Below, piece by piece: positions 7,747 to 16,208 of a stretch of DNA of 23,680 nucleotides. The stretch is from DASZGI01 sp035938995 (lineage in GTDB: Bacteria > Actinomycetota > Actinomycetes > Streptomycetales > Catenulisporaceae), in contig NZ_DASZGI010000419.1 of NCBI RefSeq assembly GCF_035938995.1, forward strand, positions 1 to 23,680, given 5' to 3'. Under the pieces are notes generated by a model. The model searched no databases. It had not been told where the DNA came from and was given only the letters and a program-made list of their open reading frames with translations. The position numbers and the translations under genes are program-made. Numbering within the stretch: the first letter of the stretch is position 1; the number at the start of each line of letters is the position of its first letter.

Positions 7747-9114
7747 ATGAGCACCACCACTCCCTCGTCCCCCGAACTCAAAGAGATCCTGGACGCGATC
7801 AACGCGCAGGACACCCCCTCGGAGGCGTTCGCGAGCCTCCCGCTGCCCGAGTCCTATCGCGCCGTCACCGTGCACGCGGAGGACACCGGGATGTTCGAGG
7901 GGCTGGCCACTCGGGAGAAGGACCCGCGCGCCGCGCTCCACCTCGACGACGTGCCGCTGCCGGAACTCGGCCCCGGCGAGGCCTACGTCGCGGTCATGGC
8001 CAGCGCGATCAACTACAACACCGTGTGGACCTCGATCTTCGAGCCGGTCCCGACCTTCGCCTTCCTGCGCAAGTACGGCAAGCTGTCCGCCCTCACCAAG
8101 CGGCACGACCTGCCCTACCACGTGATCGGCTCCGACCTGGCCGGCGTGGTCCTGCGCACCGGCCCCGGCGTCAACCGCTGGCGCCCCGGCGACGAGGTGG
8201 TCGCGCACTGCCTCTCGGTCGAACTCGAGGATGCCGCCGGGCACGACGACACCATGCTCGACCCGGAGCAGCGCATCTGGGGCTTCGAGACCAACTTCGG
8301 CGGGCTGGCCGAGATCGCCCTGGTCAAGACGAATCAGCTGATGCCCAAGCCGGACCACCTCACCTGGGAGGAGGCGGCCAGCCCCGGACTGGTCAACTCC
8401 ACCGCGTACCGGCAGCTGGTCTCCCACAACGGCGCCGCGATGAAGCAGGGCGACGTCGTGCTCGTCTGGGGCGCCTCCGGCGGCCTCGGCTCCTACGCCA
8501 CCCAGTTCGCCCTCAACGGCGGCGCGATCCCGGTCTGCGTGGTGTCCTCGCCGCAGAAGGCTGAGATCTGCCGCGCGATGGGCGCCGAGCTGATCATCGA
8601 CCGCTCCGCCGAGGGCTACAAGTTCTGGACCGACGAGGCGACGCAGAACCCGAAGGAGTGGCAGCGGTTCGGCGCCCGCATCCGGGAACTGACGGGGGGT
8701 GATGACCCGGACATCGTGTTCGAGCATCCCGGCCGGGAGACCTTCGGCGCCTCGGTCTACGTCGCCCGGCGCGGTGGCACGATTGTGACCTGTGCGTCGA
8801 CCTCCGGCTTCATGCACGAGTACGACAACCGGTACCTGTGGATGAACCTCAAGCGAATTATCGGCTCGCACTTCGCCAACTACCGCGAGGCGTGGGAGGC
8901 CAACCGGCTTGTCCGGAAGGGGCGCATCCACCCCACCTTGTCGAGGACGTACACGCTGGCCGAGGCGGGTCAGGCGGCCTTCGATGTGCACCGGAATCTG
9001 CACCAGGGCAAAGTGGGCGTATTGTGTCTTGCACCGGAGGAAGGGTCGGGGGTGCGCGACGGCGCACTGCGAGAGCGTCACCTCAGCGCGATCGAACGCT
9101 TTCGTAACGTCTAA
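7747..9114 (+). CDS. ccr: Crotonyl-CoA carboxylase/reductase
   Basis: This 455-residue medium-chain dehydrogenase carboxylates crotonyl-CoA reductively with NADPH and CO2 to ethylmalonyl-CoA. It is the defining step of the ethylmalonyl-CoA pathway and a source of polyketide extender units. The four residues known to hold CO2 in the Kitasatospora setae enzyme all align at a constant offset of ten: Asn91 in INYNTVW, Phe180 and Glu181 in WGFETNFGG, and His375 in GSHFANY. The nucleotide-binding loop is WGASGGLGSYATQFA. With the CO2 pocket intact it should be a true carboxylase rather than a simple enoyl reductase. A ggagg site lies 9 bases before the ATG (7733-7737). A 36-bp gap leads to scy on the same strand. 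Length and motifs are typical for the family. Confidence 0.95.
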   Translation: MSTTTPSSPELKEILDAINAQDTPSEAFASLPLPESYRAVTVHAEDTGMFEGLATREKDPRAALHLDDVPLPELGPGEAYVAVMASAINYNTVWTSIFEPVPTFAFLRKYGKLSALTKRHDLPYHVIGSDLAGVVLRTGPGVNRWRPGDEVVAHCLSVELEDAAGHDDTMLDPEQRIWGFETNFGGLAEIALVKTNQLMPKPDHLTWEEAASPGLVNSTAYRQLVSHNGAAMKQGDVVLVWGASGGLGSYATQFALNGGAIPVCVVSSPQKAEICRAMGAELIIDRSAEGYKFWTDEATQNPKEWQRFGARIRELTGGDDPDIVFEHPGRETFGASVYVARRGGTIVTCASTSGFMHEYDNRYLWMNLKRIIGSHFANYREAWEANRLVRKGRIHPTLSRTYTLAEAGQAAFDVHRNLHQGKVGVLCLAPEEGSGVRDGALRERHLSAIERFRNV

Positions 9115-9150
9115 GACTCCGCCGCCCGGAATCTGACACCATTGGCTTTC

Positions 9151-12100
9151 ATGGGATATGGGCGCGTGGACGAACGGACCGGCTACGGTTCCCGCCCACC
9201 CCATGACTCCCGCGGTGACGCTGGGTTCCGGGGGTACCACTCTACGCAGCCGCACGATTCCGGATATGGCGTGCCGGATCAGCGCGCCTGGGAGCCGGCC
9301 GAGGAGCCAGTGCGCGAATACGACCGCTACAGCGTCGAGGACCAGATCGACGAGCTCGAGGAGCGCCTCGAGCAGCTGCGCACCGAGCGCGACGAAGCGG
9401 TCGCGCACGGTGAGGACCTCGGCTACCAGGTAGAGGTCCTGCGGTCGAAGCTGCACGAGCTGCGCCGTAACGGCACCGGCCCGAACTTCAACAACATCTC
9501 CGGCCAGGTCGAGCAGATGCTGCGCTCCGCGCAGGCGCAGGCCGACCAGATCCGGGCGCAGGCCCAGCAGGAGGCGCAGCGCTTCCAGGGCGAGTTCGAC
9601 CAGCGCCGCCGTCAGCTGGAGGCGGAGCTGGCCGAGCGGCGCCAGCGCGGCGAGGCCGAGGTCAACGAGACGGTCGCATGGGCAGAGCGGGTGCGCTCGG
9701 AGACCGAGGCGCACCGGCAGCGGGCGGTCGACCAGGCCCGCGCCTCGATCGAGGCGGAGTTGCGGCAGCTGCGCGAGCAGGCCGCGGGCGAGGTCCGCCA
9801 GGCGCAGGAGTACGCGCAGCAGCTGCGGGCTTCGCTCCAGAACGAGGCCCAGCAGACTGCTTCGGCCGCTCGGGCGCACGCCGACCAGATGGTGGCGAGC
9901 GCGAACGTCGAGGCCCAGCGACTGGTCCAGGAAGCTCAGGCCTCGTCGAAGGCCGCGGCCGAGCGCGCCGCGAGCCACGAGCGCGACGCCGCCGAGCAAG
10001 CCGCCTCAGCTTCCACCAGCGCGCAGAAGCTGATGACGATGGCCCAGACCGAGGCCCAGCGGGTCCGGTCGGAGGCCGGAGCGCGCGCCGACCAGCTCAA
10101 GACGCAGTCCGAGGCCGAGGCCGAGCGCGTCCGTAGCGAGGCGGCCCAGGTCAAGGCCGAAGCCGAGGCTGCTGCCGCGCAGATGGTCGCCAAGGCAACG
10201 GCCACCGCGAACGCACAGCGCGAGCAGGCGGAGCAGGAACTGGCCAAGGCCCGCGCCGACGCCGCCGAGGCGCTGGAGAAGGCCGCGGCGACGGCGGAGA
10301 AGCTGATCGCCGAGGCGACCGCACAGGCCGGGCAGCATCGCTCGAAGGTCGAGTCGGAGGCCGCGGAGCTTCGCGAGGAGGCCGACCGGCTGCACGCCGA
10401 GGCCGCGCGCCTGCACACAGAAGCCGAAGGGGCACACGGCGTCGCCACCGCGGCGGCGCGGAAGATCACCGACGCGGCCCAAGCCGCCGCCGACGAGCAC
10501 ACAGCGTCGGTGGAAGCGGCCGCGGCCGAGCACAAGGCCTCGGTCGAGGCTGCCGCGGCCGAGCACCGCGGCGAGGTCGAGCGGGCCGCGGCGAAGATCC
10601 GCTCGGACGCCGAGGTCGAGGCCGAGCAGATGCGCGCGGAGGCGACCGCCGACGGCGCGCGGACCGCGGCGCGCGCGGCCGAGGAGGCCGAGAAGGTCCG
10701 GCTGCGCGCCGAGGGCGAGGCCCAGGAGACCCGGGCGAAGGCGACGGCCGACGCGGAGAAGTTCCGGCTCGACACCGAGGCCGGGGTCGAGGCGATGCGC
10801 GCGGCCGCCCGCAGCGAGATCGCCCAGCTGCGCCAGAAGAACGACGCCCGGATCGCCGAACAGACCGAGCAGGCCCGGCAGGAAGCCGACGCCGCCCGGA
10901 ACAAGGCGGCGACCGAGGCCGAGCGGCTGGTCGCGGAGGCGCGCGAGAAGGCGGCCACGACGCTGTCCGACGCGATCGCCGAGGCGACGCGCAAGACCGA
11001 CACAGCGGATGCGGAGGCTATCCGCCGGGTGGACGCCGCGACCACCGAGGCCACCCGCGTCGGGAAGGAAGCGCGCGACCAGGCGCAAAAGCTGGTCGGC
11101 GACGCGACCGCCGAGGCCGACGCGGTGCGCAGGTCCGTCGAGGGACTGCTCGACCAGGCCGCGAAGGACGCCGCGGCCATGCGGGCGGAGGCCGAGTCGG
11201 CGGCGCTGGCGCTGCGCCAGCAGGCGGAGAAGGCTCTGGTGGACGCCCGCGCCGACGCCGAGCGGCTGGCCGCGGAGGCGACCGAAGCTGCCCGGCGGAT
11301 GCGTGCGGAGGCCACGGAGGCGGCCGAGAAGCTCAGGGCCGCGGCGCAGAAGCTGCTCGAGGACGCGACCCGCGAGGCCAACGAGAAGACCGCGCAGACC
11401 GAGGCCCAGACCAGCGCCGCCGTCCAGGCCGCGAAGGATGAGGTCGCCGCGATCCGGGCGAGCGCCGACGGCGTGCTGGACGGGGCGAAAGCCGAAGCCG
11501 CCGCGCTGCTCACCGAAGCGCGTACGAAGGCTGAGACGCAGATCGCGGCAGCGCGCGAACAGTCCGAGCAGACCCGTGCGGAGGCCGCCGCCGACGCGCA
11601 GCGGGCCCGCGACGAGGCCGCGCGGGTGTCCGACACCGCCCGCCACGAAGCGGCCGAGCGCCTGGAGAAAGCCGGCACCGAGGCGGACACGCTCGTGCGC
11701 ACCGCGCGCGAAGAAGCGGGCAAGCTGGCACTCGACGCGAAGAACGACGCGGAGCGCGTGGTCGCCGAGGCACGTTCGCACGCGGACCGGATCTCCGCCG
11801 AGGGCCGTGCAGAAGTAGACCGCATCCGCGCCTCGGCCGAAGGCGTCACCGACAAGGCTCAAGCCGAGGCCCGCGCGCTCAGCTCGGCCGCACAGGCGGA
11901 GGCGGCCCGCATCCGGTCCGATGCCACCTCCGAGGCCGAGCGCACCCGCGCGGAAGCGGCCAGCGAGGCGGATCAGGTCACGAGCGCCACGCGGAAGCAG
12001 GCCTCTGAGACGCTGCAGTCGGCGGCCAGGCGCGCCGACGAGCTGGTGACCGAGGCCCGCACGCAGCTGCAGAAGGCGACCACCGAGGCGACCAAGATCT

Positions 12101-12441
12101 CCCAGGAAGCGCAGGCCGGCGCGGACGCGCTGCGGGCCACCGTCGCCGAGCAGGTGGCCGCGGCCCAGCGCGAGGCGCAGCGGATGCGCGCCGAGGCGAC
12201 GGCGGAGGCCGAAGCGATGAAGGTCTCCGCGGAGAAGGCGGCCGACGCGATCGTGGCCAAGGCGCGCGACAAATCCTCGACCCTCATGGGCGAGGCGAAG
12301 CGCGAGGTCGAGGCGCTGGAGATCCGCCGCGAGGAGATCAAGGCGGAGATGAGCCGGGTGCAGGGCGTGCTGGACGCCCTCGCCGGCCCGATCATCAAGC
12401 CGATGCCGAAGCCCGAGGCCGCCCAGGACGCCGCGCGGTGA
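9151..12441 (+). CDS. scy: Scy-like giant coiled-coil polarity scaffold
   Basis: This protein has about 1,096 residues, almost all Ala/Glu/Arg/Gln coiled coil from residue 60 to 1,070. In Streptomyces, Scy is a scaffold at hyphal tips that organises the polarisome with DivIVA and FilP. After a Gly/Tyr/Pro-rich, probably disordered N-terminus (1-55) comes the conserved head: a short coiled coil, EDLGYQVEVLRSKLHE at 88-102, and QVEQMLRSAQAQADQI at 119-134, which resembles the same region of FilP. The body is built of 11-residue style repeats, exact in places (see 10495-10593). It is somewhat shorter than the roughly 1,300 residues I recall for S. coelicolor Scy. The ATG at 9151 lacks a clear ribosome binding site; an in-frame GTG at 9166 could be a leaderless start, with ctgaca and gatatg upstream as weak promoter boxes. 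Confidence 0.9.
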   Translation: MGYGRVDERTGYGSRPPHDSRGDAGFRGYHSTQPHDSGYGVPDQRAWEPAEEPVREYDRYSVEDQIDELEERLEQLRTERDEAVAHGEDLGYQVEVLRSKLHELRRNGTGPNFNNISGQVEQMLRSAQAQADQIRAQAQQEAQRFQGEFDQRRRQLEAELAERRQRGEAEVNETVAWAERVRSETEAHRQRAVDQARASIEAELRQLREQAAGEVRQAQEYAQQLRASLQNEAQQTASAARAHADQMVASANVEAQRLVQEAQASSKAAAERAASHERDAAEQAASASTSAQKLMTMAQTEAQRVRSEAGARADQLKTQSEAEAERVRSEAAQVKAEAEAAAAQMVAKATATANAQREQAEQELAKARADAAEALEKAAATAEKLIAEATAQAGQHRSKVESEAAELREEADRLHAEAARLHTEAEGAHGVATAAARKITDAAQAAADEHTASVEAAAAEHKASVEAAAAEHRGEVERAAAKIRSDAEVEAEQMRAEATADGARTAARAAEEAEKVRLRAEGEAQETRAKATADAEKFRLDTEAGVEAMRAAARSEIAQLRQKNDARIAEQTEQARQEADAARNKAATEAERLVAEAREKAATTLSDAIAEATRKTDTADAEAIRRVDAATTEATRVGKEARDQAQKLVGDATAEADAVRRSVEGLLDQAAKDAAAMRAEAESAALALRQQAEKALVDARADAERLAAEATEAARRMRAEATEAAEKLRAAAQKLLEDATREANEKTAQTEAQTSAAVQAAKDEVAAIRASADGVLDGAKAEAAALLTEARTKAETQIAAAREQSEQTRAEAAADAQRARDEAARVSDTARHEAAERLEKAGTEADTLVRTAREEAGKLALDAKNDAERVVAEARSHADRISAEGRAEVDRIRASAEGVTDKAQAEARALSSAAQAEAARIRSDATSEAERTRAEAASEADQVTSATRKQASETLQSAARRADELVTEARTQLQKATTEATKISQEAQAGADALRATVAEQVAAAQREAQRMRAEATAEAEAMKVSAEKAADAIVAKARDKSSTLMGEAKREVEALEIRREEIKAEMSRVQGVLDALAGPIIKPMPKPEAAQDAAR
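10495..10593 (+). repeat. Three tandem 33-bp (11-residue) repeats inside scy
   Basis: Units start at 10495, 10528 and 10561. The encoded peptides are EHTASVEAAAA, EHKASVEAAAA and EHRGEVERAAA (residues 449-481). The exact 33-bp spacing shows hendecad periodicity, which forms a nearly straight right-handed coiled coil. It marks where this gene can grow or shrink by unequal recombination. Confidence 0.9.
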
Positions 12442-12459
12442 GACCCGCCGCGCAAACCT

Positions 12460-12610
12460 GATCCGACCCAGCCTGATCCGTCTCAGCCCCTCCCGGCACA
12501 GCCGCGTTCGACACAGCGAATTCGACACAGCCCCGTTCAGCACGGCCGCATTCGACATAACCCCATTCGACACAGCCCGATCTGATTCGGCCAAGACCGA
12601 CACGTCCCGG
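12460..12610. repeat. Degenerate 15-bp tandem repeat array, about ten units
   Basis: The clearest units are ttcgacacagcgaa (12507), ttcgacacagccccg (12521), ttcagcacggccgca (12536), ttcgacataacccca (12551) and ttcgacacagcccga (12566), spaced 14 to 15 bp. More diverged units flank them: gatccgacccagcct (12460), gatccgtctcagccc (12475), a 17-bp unit at 12490, tctgattcggccaag (12581) and accgacacgtcccgg (12596). The consensus is close to ttcgacacagccccg. The array begins 18 bp after the scy stop codon. It is not a CRISPR array, as there are no spacers. Confidence 0.85.
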
Positions 12611-12624
12611 CCTGGCGTGGCGTA

Positions 12625-12654
12625 GGCTGACACCGCGTCAGCCAGCCCGTTTTC
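12625..12654 (+). terminator. Likely rho-independent terminator of scy
   Basis: A perfect 7-bp stem, ggctgac (12625-12631) and gtcagcc (12637-12643), encloses the loop accgc and is followed by agcccgttttc with four T residues. It is placed 184 bp after the scy stop, beyond the tandem repeats, so the repeats would be transcribed as part of the scy 3' untranslated region. Confidence 0.6.
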
Positions 12655-12684
12655 GCCTGGCAGAGCCCTGTCCGGCGGGGTCAG

Positions 12685-12698
12685 GTCGGACGTCCGAC
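12685..12698. promoter_or_regulatory. Perfect 14-bp palindrome upstream of filP
   Basis: gtcggacgtccgac reads identically on both strands. It lies about 300 bp before the filP start, after the scy terminator. It could be an operator for the filP promoter; short GC-rich palindromes also occur by chance in such DNA. Confidence 0.3.
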
Positions 12699-13003
12699 GG
12701 CCGTGTCAACACTTCTCGGGCGGCGGATGGCTGCAACCTTGTAAAAACTGGCCTGGTGCCTGCCGATCCACCACGCTGAGCCGTTAGTGTGATGACGCTG
12801 TGCTGCCACCCCGTCGGGCGGTTGGACCCCCGATCCGCCCGAGGCGGCCCTGCGCCGGGCGGAATCGTGCCAGGATTCTGTCCGGATCCAGCCACCCGGT
12901 CTCGAGTCCTAGACTGACACAGCTCCGGCCCCCAGCCGCCGCTTCCAAAGACCGACCCGCACCGCCCCACCGACCTCGACGGTCACAGGAGATTGAAGAA
13001 GAG

Positions 13004-13948
13004 ATGAGCGAGACCACATCGCCCCTCGGTCTGGAGATCGTTCGCAAGGGCTACGACATCCCCTCGACGAACGAACGGATCACCAAGCTGACCGCCGAGC
13101 GGGACAGTTCGGTGAACCGGGTGACCGCGCTGGAGAAGCGGATCGAGGAACTGCACCTGGAGAACCAGTCGATCCAGGCCCAGATGAACGAGTCGGAGCC
13201 GTCGTACGCCGGGCTCGGGGCGCGGGTGGAGAAGATCCTGCGCCTGGCCGAGGAAGAGGCCAAGGACCTGCGTGAGGAGGCTCGGCGGGCGGCGGACCAG
13301 CACCGCGAGCTGGCCGAGCAGGCGGCCGGCCAGGTGCGCGCGGACGCCGAGGCGTACGCGAAGGACAGCCGGGCCAAGGCGGAGGCCGAGGGGCTGCGGC
13401 TGAACGAGAAGGCCAAGGACGAGGCCAACCAGATCCGGGCCGAGGCCGCCAAGGACGCGGCGGCCAAGCGGGCCGAGGCCGAGGCGCACTACGAGGACAT
13501 CCGGGCCTCGGCGGCGGCCGCGGCGACCGACTTCGAGACCAAGCTGGCCAAGCGGCGCGAGCAGTCCGAGCGGGACTTGGCGGCGCGTCAGGCGAAGGCC
13601 GAGAAGCACCTGGCAGAGGTCGAGACCCGCAGCGAGCAGATCCGGCTCGAGGCGGAGAAGATGCGCACCGACGCCGAGCGCCGCGCCCGCCAGACCATCG
13701 AGACCGCGCAGCGCCAGGCCGACGACATCGTGGCCGACGCGCGGGCCAAGACTGACCGGATCCGCTCGGAGTCCGAGCGCGAGCTGGCCGCCCTCACCCA
13801 CCGTCGCGACTCGATCAACGCCCAGCTGCACAACGTCCGCGAGATGCTGGCCACCCTCACCGGCGGCGCCGTCGGCGGCGCGCTGGCCGGGCTCGGCATC
13901 GACGACAAGGCCGACGACGACTCGGCCGTCCCGGCCCAGGGCCGGTGA
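13004..13948 (+). CDS. filP: FilP, intermediate-filament-like coiled-coil protein
   Basis: This 314-residue protein is close in length to the roughly 310 residues of Streptomyces FilP, which self-assembles into a cytoskeletal network behind the growing hyphal tip and interacts with DivIVA and Scy. The N-terminus (SPLGLEIVRKGYD, then a short coiled coil ending IEELHLENQ) and the segment YAGLGARVEKILRLAEEEAK at about residues 68-87 are near-identical to the Streptomyces protein as I remember it. So is the C-terminal part AERRARQTIETAQRQADDIVADARAKTDRIRSE onward to RRDSINAQL and LATLTGGAVGG. The ATG at 13004 begins the conserved protein; aggag lies 12 bases upstream (12987-12991) and gaagaagag immediately before. 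The upstream part of the open frame is non-coding. It follows scy in the same direction but is probably transcribed separately. Confidence 0.95.
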   Translation: MSETTSPLGLEIVRKGYDIPSTNERITKLTAERDSSVNRVTALEKRIEELHLENQSIQAQMNESEPSYAGLGARVEKILRLAEEEAKDLREEARRAADQHRELAEQAAGQVRADAEAYAKDSRAKAEAEGLRLNEKAKDEANQIRAEAAKDAAAKRAEAEAHYEDIRASAAAAATDFETKLAKRREQSERDLAARQAKAEKHLAEVETRSEQIRLEAEKMRTDAERRARQTIETAQRQADDIVADARAKTDRIRSESERELAALTHRRDSINAQLHNVREMLATLTGGAVGGALAGLGIDDKADDDSAVPAQGR

Positions 13949-14282
13949 TCAGCGGGCCCGTCCCGCGATCCGCTTGCCAGGCACACAGCTTCATCTGAAT
14001 CCTGATCACCGCGGTAGTCGGATGCGGATCCCGGCCGGATTTCCGGCCGGGACCCACGTCCGGCGCGCACACGTTCGGCGCTCCCGGCAACGTGCGGCGC
14101 CGGCTCTCCGACGTTGACGGGTGCAGTGCTGGGTGCGCTCATCGAAGTTGACCAGGGCTTCATGGCGGCTGTAGATCGTGCGACGGGCACAGCGTGGGAA
14201 CGGAGCAGGGGCGATCCCCGCCGCGCGATCTTTCGACGCCGCCCCGGCAATTTCGATGAGCGACGATGGCAGAATCGCGGGT
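13949..14282. other. Gap between filP and the AI-2E-family gene, 334 bp
   Basis: I see no gene here. A weak hairpin, gcggg (13952-13956) with cccgc (13962-13966), directly follows the filP stop, and a strong one lies at 14029-14052. The right end carries a possible -10 box cagaat (14270-14275) exactly 7 bases before the chosen ATG of the next gene. Open frames that cross this region have poor codon bias. Confidence 0.5.
14029..14052. terminator. Strong hairpin downstream of filP
   Basis: tcccggccgg (14029-14038) and ccggccggga (14043-14052) form a perfect 10-bp stem around the 4-base loop attt. There is no T run, which is common for actinobacterial terminators. It lies 80 bp after the filP stop and probably ends that transcript; being symmetric it could act on both strands. 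Confidence 0.6.
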
Positions 14283-15395
14283 ATGCCTGCCGAGGGAGTG
14301 TCGGACGTCGCCGTGGAGTCGCCGCCGCAGCAGCGGTCGGCAGGCTCCGCGCACCGCCCGGGACGCCCCATCCGCCGTTCGCACCCTTACTACATCGGCT
14401 TCGTCGGCGGCCTCGGCCTGATCCTGGCCTACTACCTGGCCCAGGCGCTCGTGTCGATCCGCGGTGTGCTGATCCTCCTGGTCGTCGCGCTCGTGCTCGC
14501 GGCCGGGCTGAATCGCTTCGTGGAGCGGCTGACCGCGCGCGGCCTCGGGCGCGGCTGGGCTGTGCTGATCGTCGCGCTCACCGCGCTGCTGCTCTTCGCC
14601 GGGTTCGTCGCGGCCATAGCACAACCGCTGGCCCAGCAGACGTCGGCGCTGATCGCGTCACTACCTCAGCATCTTCAGCAGTTGAGGAACAACCCGACGA
14701 TCCACCGGTACGACGCGAAGTACAACATCGTCGGCCACCTGCAGTCCGCGCTCTCCCAGGCGGACACCGCGAAGCTGATCGCCGGCGGCATCCTCGGCTT
14801 CGGCGCGTTCATCATCTCCTCGGTGTTCAAGGCGTTCACCGTGCTGGTGATGACGATCTACTTCCTCGGCTCGCTGCCCTCGGTCAAGAGCGCCTCCTTC
14901 CAGCTGGTCCCGGCCTCGCGCCGGTCCCGCGTCGCGGAGCTGGCGGACCAGGTGCTCACCCGGATCGGCGGCTACGTCTCTGGCGCTGTCACCGTGGCGG
15001 CGCTCGCCGGGCTCGCCGCGCTGCTGATGCTGGCCGTGCTGAACGTGAACTTCCTGCTGCCGCTCGCGCTGCTGATCGCGCTGACGGACCTGATCCCCCT
15101 GGTCGGCGCCACGATCGGGGCGGTGATCGTGACGGTCGTGGTGATGTTCGAGTCGCCGACCAGGGCGATCGTCGCCGCGATCTTCTTCATCGTGTACCAG
15201 CAGTTCGAGAACTACGTGGTCTACCCCCGGGTGATGGCCCGCTCGGTGGACGTCCCGCCGATGATCGCGGTGATAGCCGCCCTGATCGGGGCCTCGCTGC
15301 TCGGCGTCGTCGGCGCGCTGCTTGCCATCCCGCTGTCCGCCGGGCTGCTCTACATCGTGCGCGAGGTCCTCCTGCCGAGGCAGGACAGGTCCTGA
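14283..15395 (+). CDS. AI-2E-family (PerM/YdiK-type) membrane transporter
   Basis: This 370-residue polytopic inner-membrane protein has about eight hydrophobic segments, starting at residues 36, 60, 91, 165, 231, 257, 294 and 325. The soluble part between the third and fourth segments (about 115-160) and the motif FIVYQQFENYVVYPRVM at about 302-318 are the hallmarks of the AI-2E transporter family, as is the closing segment GVVGALLAIPLSAGL. Members are proposed exporters or antiporters; few substrates are proven and autoinducer-2 should not be assumed. The frame is open back to 14178. I prefer the ATG at 14283 because cagaat ends 7 bases before it, as in leaderless actinobacterial genes; an in-frame ATG at 14256 is the alternative. 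It converges on the hydrolase across 43 bp. Confidence 0.88.
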   Translation: MPAEGVSDVAVESPPQQRSAGSAHRPGRPIRRSHPYYIGFVGGLGLILAYYLAQALVSIRGVLILLVVALVLAAGLNRFVERLTARGLGRGWAVLIVALTALLLFAGFVAAIAQPLAQQTSALIASLPQHLQQLRNNPTIHRYDAKYNIVGHLQSALSQADTAKLIAGGILGFGAFIISSVFKAFTVLVMTIYFLGSLPSVKSASFQLVPASRRSRVAELADQVLTRIGGYVSGAVTVAALAGLAALLMLAVLNVNFLLPLALLIALTDLIPLVGATIGAVIVTVVVMFESPTRAIVAAIFFIVYQQFENYVVYPRVMARSVDVPPMIAVIAALIGASLLGVVGALLAIPLSAGLLYIVREVLLPRQDRS

Positions 15396-15438
15396 GGGCG
15401 CTGTCCGGGTCCTGACCTGCCTCGAAAGTGATGCCGCG

Positions 15439-16182
15439 TCAGCTTCGGTGCCTGTACCTCTCGAAGGGACCGTCCCAGACCCCCGGCAGCGGCGCCGCCG
15501 CCGGGTTGGCGCGGCGCACGATCTCGTCGAGGACGATCCGCACGTACCTCTCACCGACCCACAGATGCTTCGCGCCCTCCACGCCGATCACCTCGGCCTG
15601 TGGCACACCAGCGAACCGCTCCCGCGCCTCGGCCGGGCGCAGGTAGTCGTCGAACTCGGGGACCAGCACAGTCAGCGGTCCGCCCCGCGCAGCCCACGCG
15701 TCGAGGTCTTCCTGCGTGGCGCGGTGCAGCGGCGGAGAAAGCAGGATCGTGCCGCGCACGTCCGGGACGCAGCCGTACTTCAACGCCAACTCCGTGCCGA
15801 AGGACCAGCCGACCAACCAGACGTCCGGCAGGCCGCGCTGCTTCGCGAACTCGATCGCCGCAGCCACGTCGTGCCGCTCACCGACGCCCGCGTCGAACTC
15901 GCCCTCGCTGCGCCCGCGTGCTGACGCCGTGCCGCGCGTGTTGAACCTGAGCACGGCGAGGTCCGCCAGCGCCGGCAGGCGCCACTCCACCTTGCGGAAC
16001 AGATGGCTGTCCATGGATCCGCCGTGGGTCGGCAGCGGGTGCAGCAGGATCAGGGTCGCGACCGGCGGACGGGTGGCGGGCCGCGCCAGCTCCCCCACGA
16101 GGGTGAGGCCGTCTTCCGTGCGCAGCTCGATGTCGTCGCGGCGCGCCGGAAGGATCGTGTGGGAGGTGAGTTCAGTAGCCAT
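15439..16182 (-). CDS. Alpha/beta hydrolase
   Basis: This 247-residue soluble alpha/beta-hydrolase-fold protein is without a signal peptide, so presumably cytosolic. The nucleophile elbow is GWSFG with Ser127. The catalytic His is likely His206 in AKHLWVG, and the acid Asp178 or Asp179 in VPEFDDYLRP. LLHPLPTHGGSMDSH at 47-60 forms the oxyanion region, and FNTRGTASARGRSEGEFD is typical of the branch annotated as dienelactone-hydrolase-like or peptidase S9-like. The substrate cannot be inferred. I chose the ATG at 16182, where the conserved protein begins; the upstream 40 codons of open frame lack coding character. It is convergent with the AI-2E-family gene and divergent from the ABC transporter genes. 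Confidence 0.85.
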   Translation of the reverse strand: MATELTSHTILPARRDDIELRTEDGLTLVGELARPATRPPVATLILLHPLPTHGGSMDSHLFRKVEWRLPALADLAVLRFNTRGTASARGRSEGEFDAGVGERHDVAAAIEFAKQRGLPDVWLVGWSFGTELALKYGCVPDVRGTILLSPPLHRATQEDLDAWAARGGPLTVLVPEFDDYLRPAEARERFAGVPQAEVIGVEGAKHLWVGERYVRIVLDEIVRRANPAAAPLPGVWDGPFERYRHRS

Positions 16183-16208
16183 CTCGGGGCCAACCCTAAG
16201 GGCCGGGT

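Larger units (their letters stand above)
12442..13003. other. Scy-FilP intergenic region, 562 bp, no gene seen
   Basis: No credible ORF is present on either strand. In order it holds a degenerate 15-bp repeat array (12460-12610), a terminator-like hairpin followed by a short T run (12625-12653), a perfect 14-bp palindrome gtcggacgtccgac (12685-12698), and an AT-richer stretch (cttgtaaaaactgg, 12738-12751) that may belong to the filP promoter. The terminator and the long gap suggest that filP has its own promoter. Confidence 0.6.

Noticed and set aside
12460..12610. CRISPR array
   Set aside because: The 15-bp units are head-to-tail without unique spacers, the unit is far shorter than CRISPR repeats, and no cas genes are present.
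10006..12633. An 875-codon open frame antisense to scy
   Set aside because: It is a mirror of the repetitive coiled-coil gene with Leu/Gly/Arg bias and no family features. Its N-terminal five-residue repeats only reflect the 15-bp array after scy.
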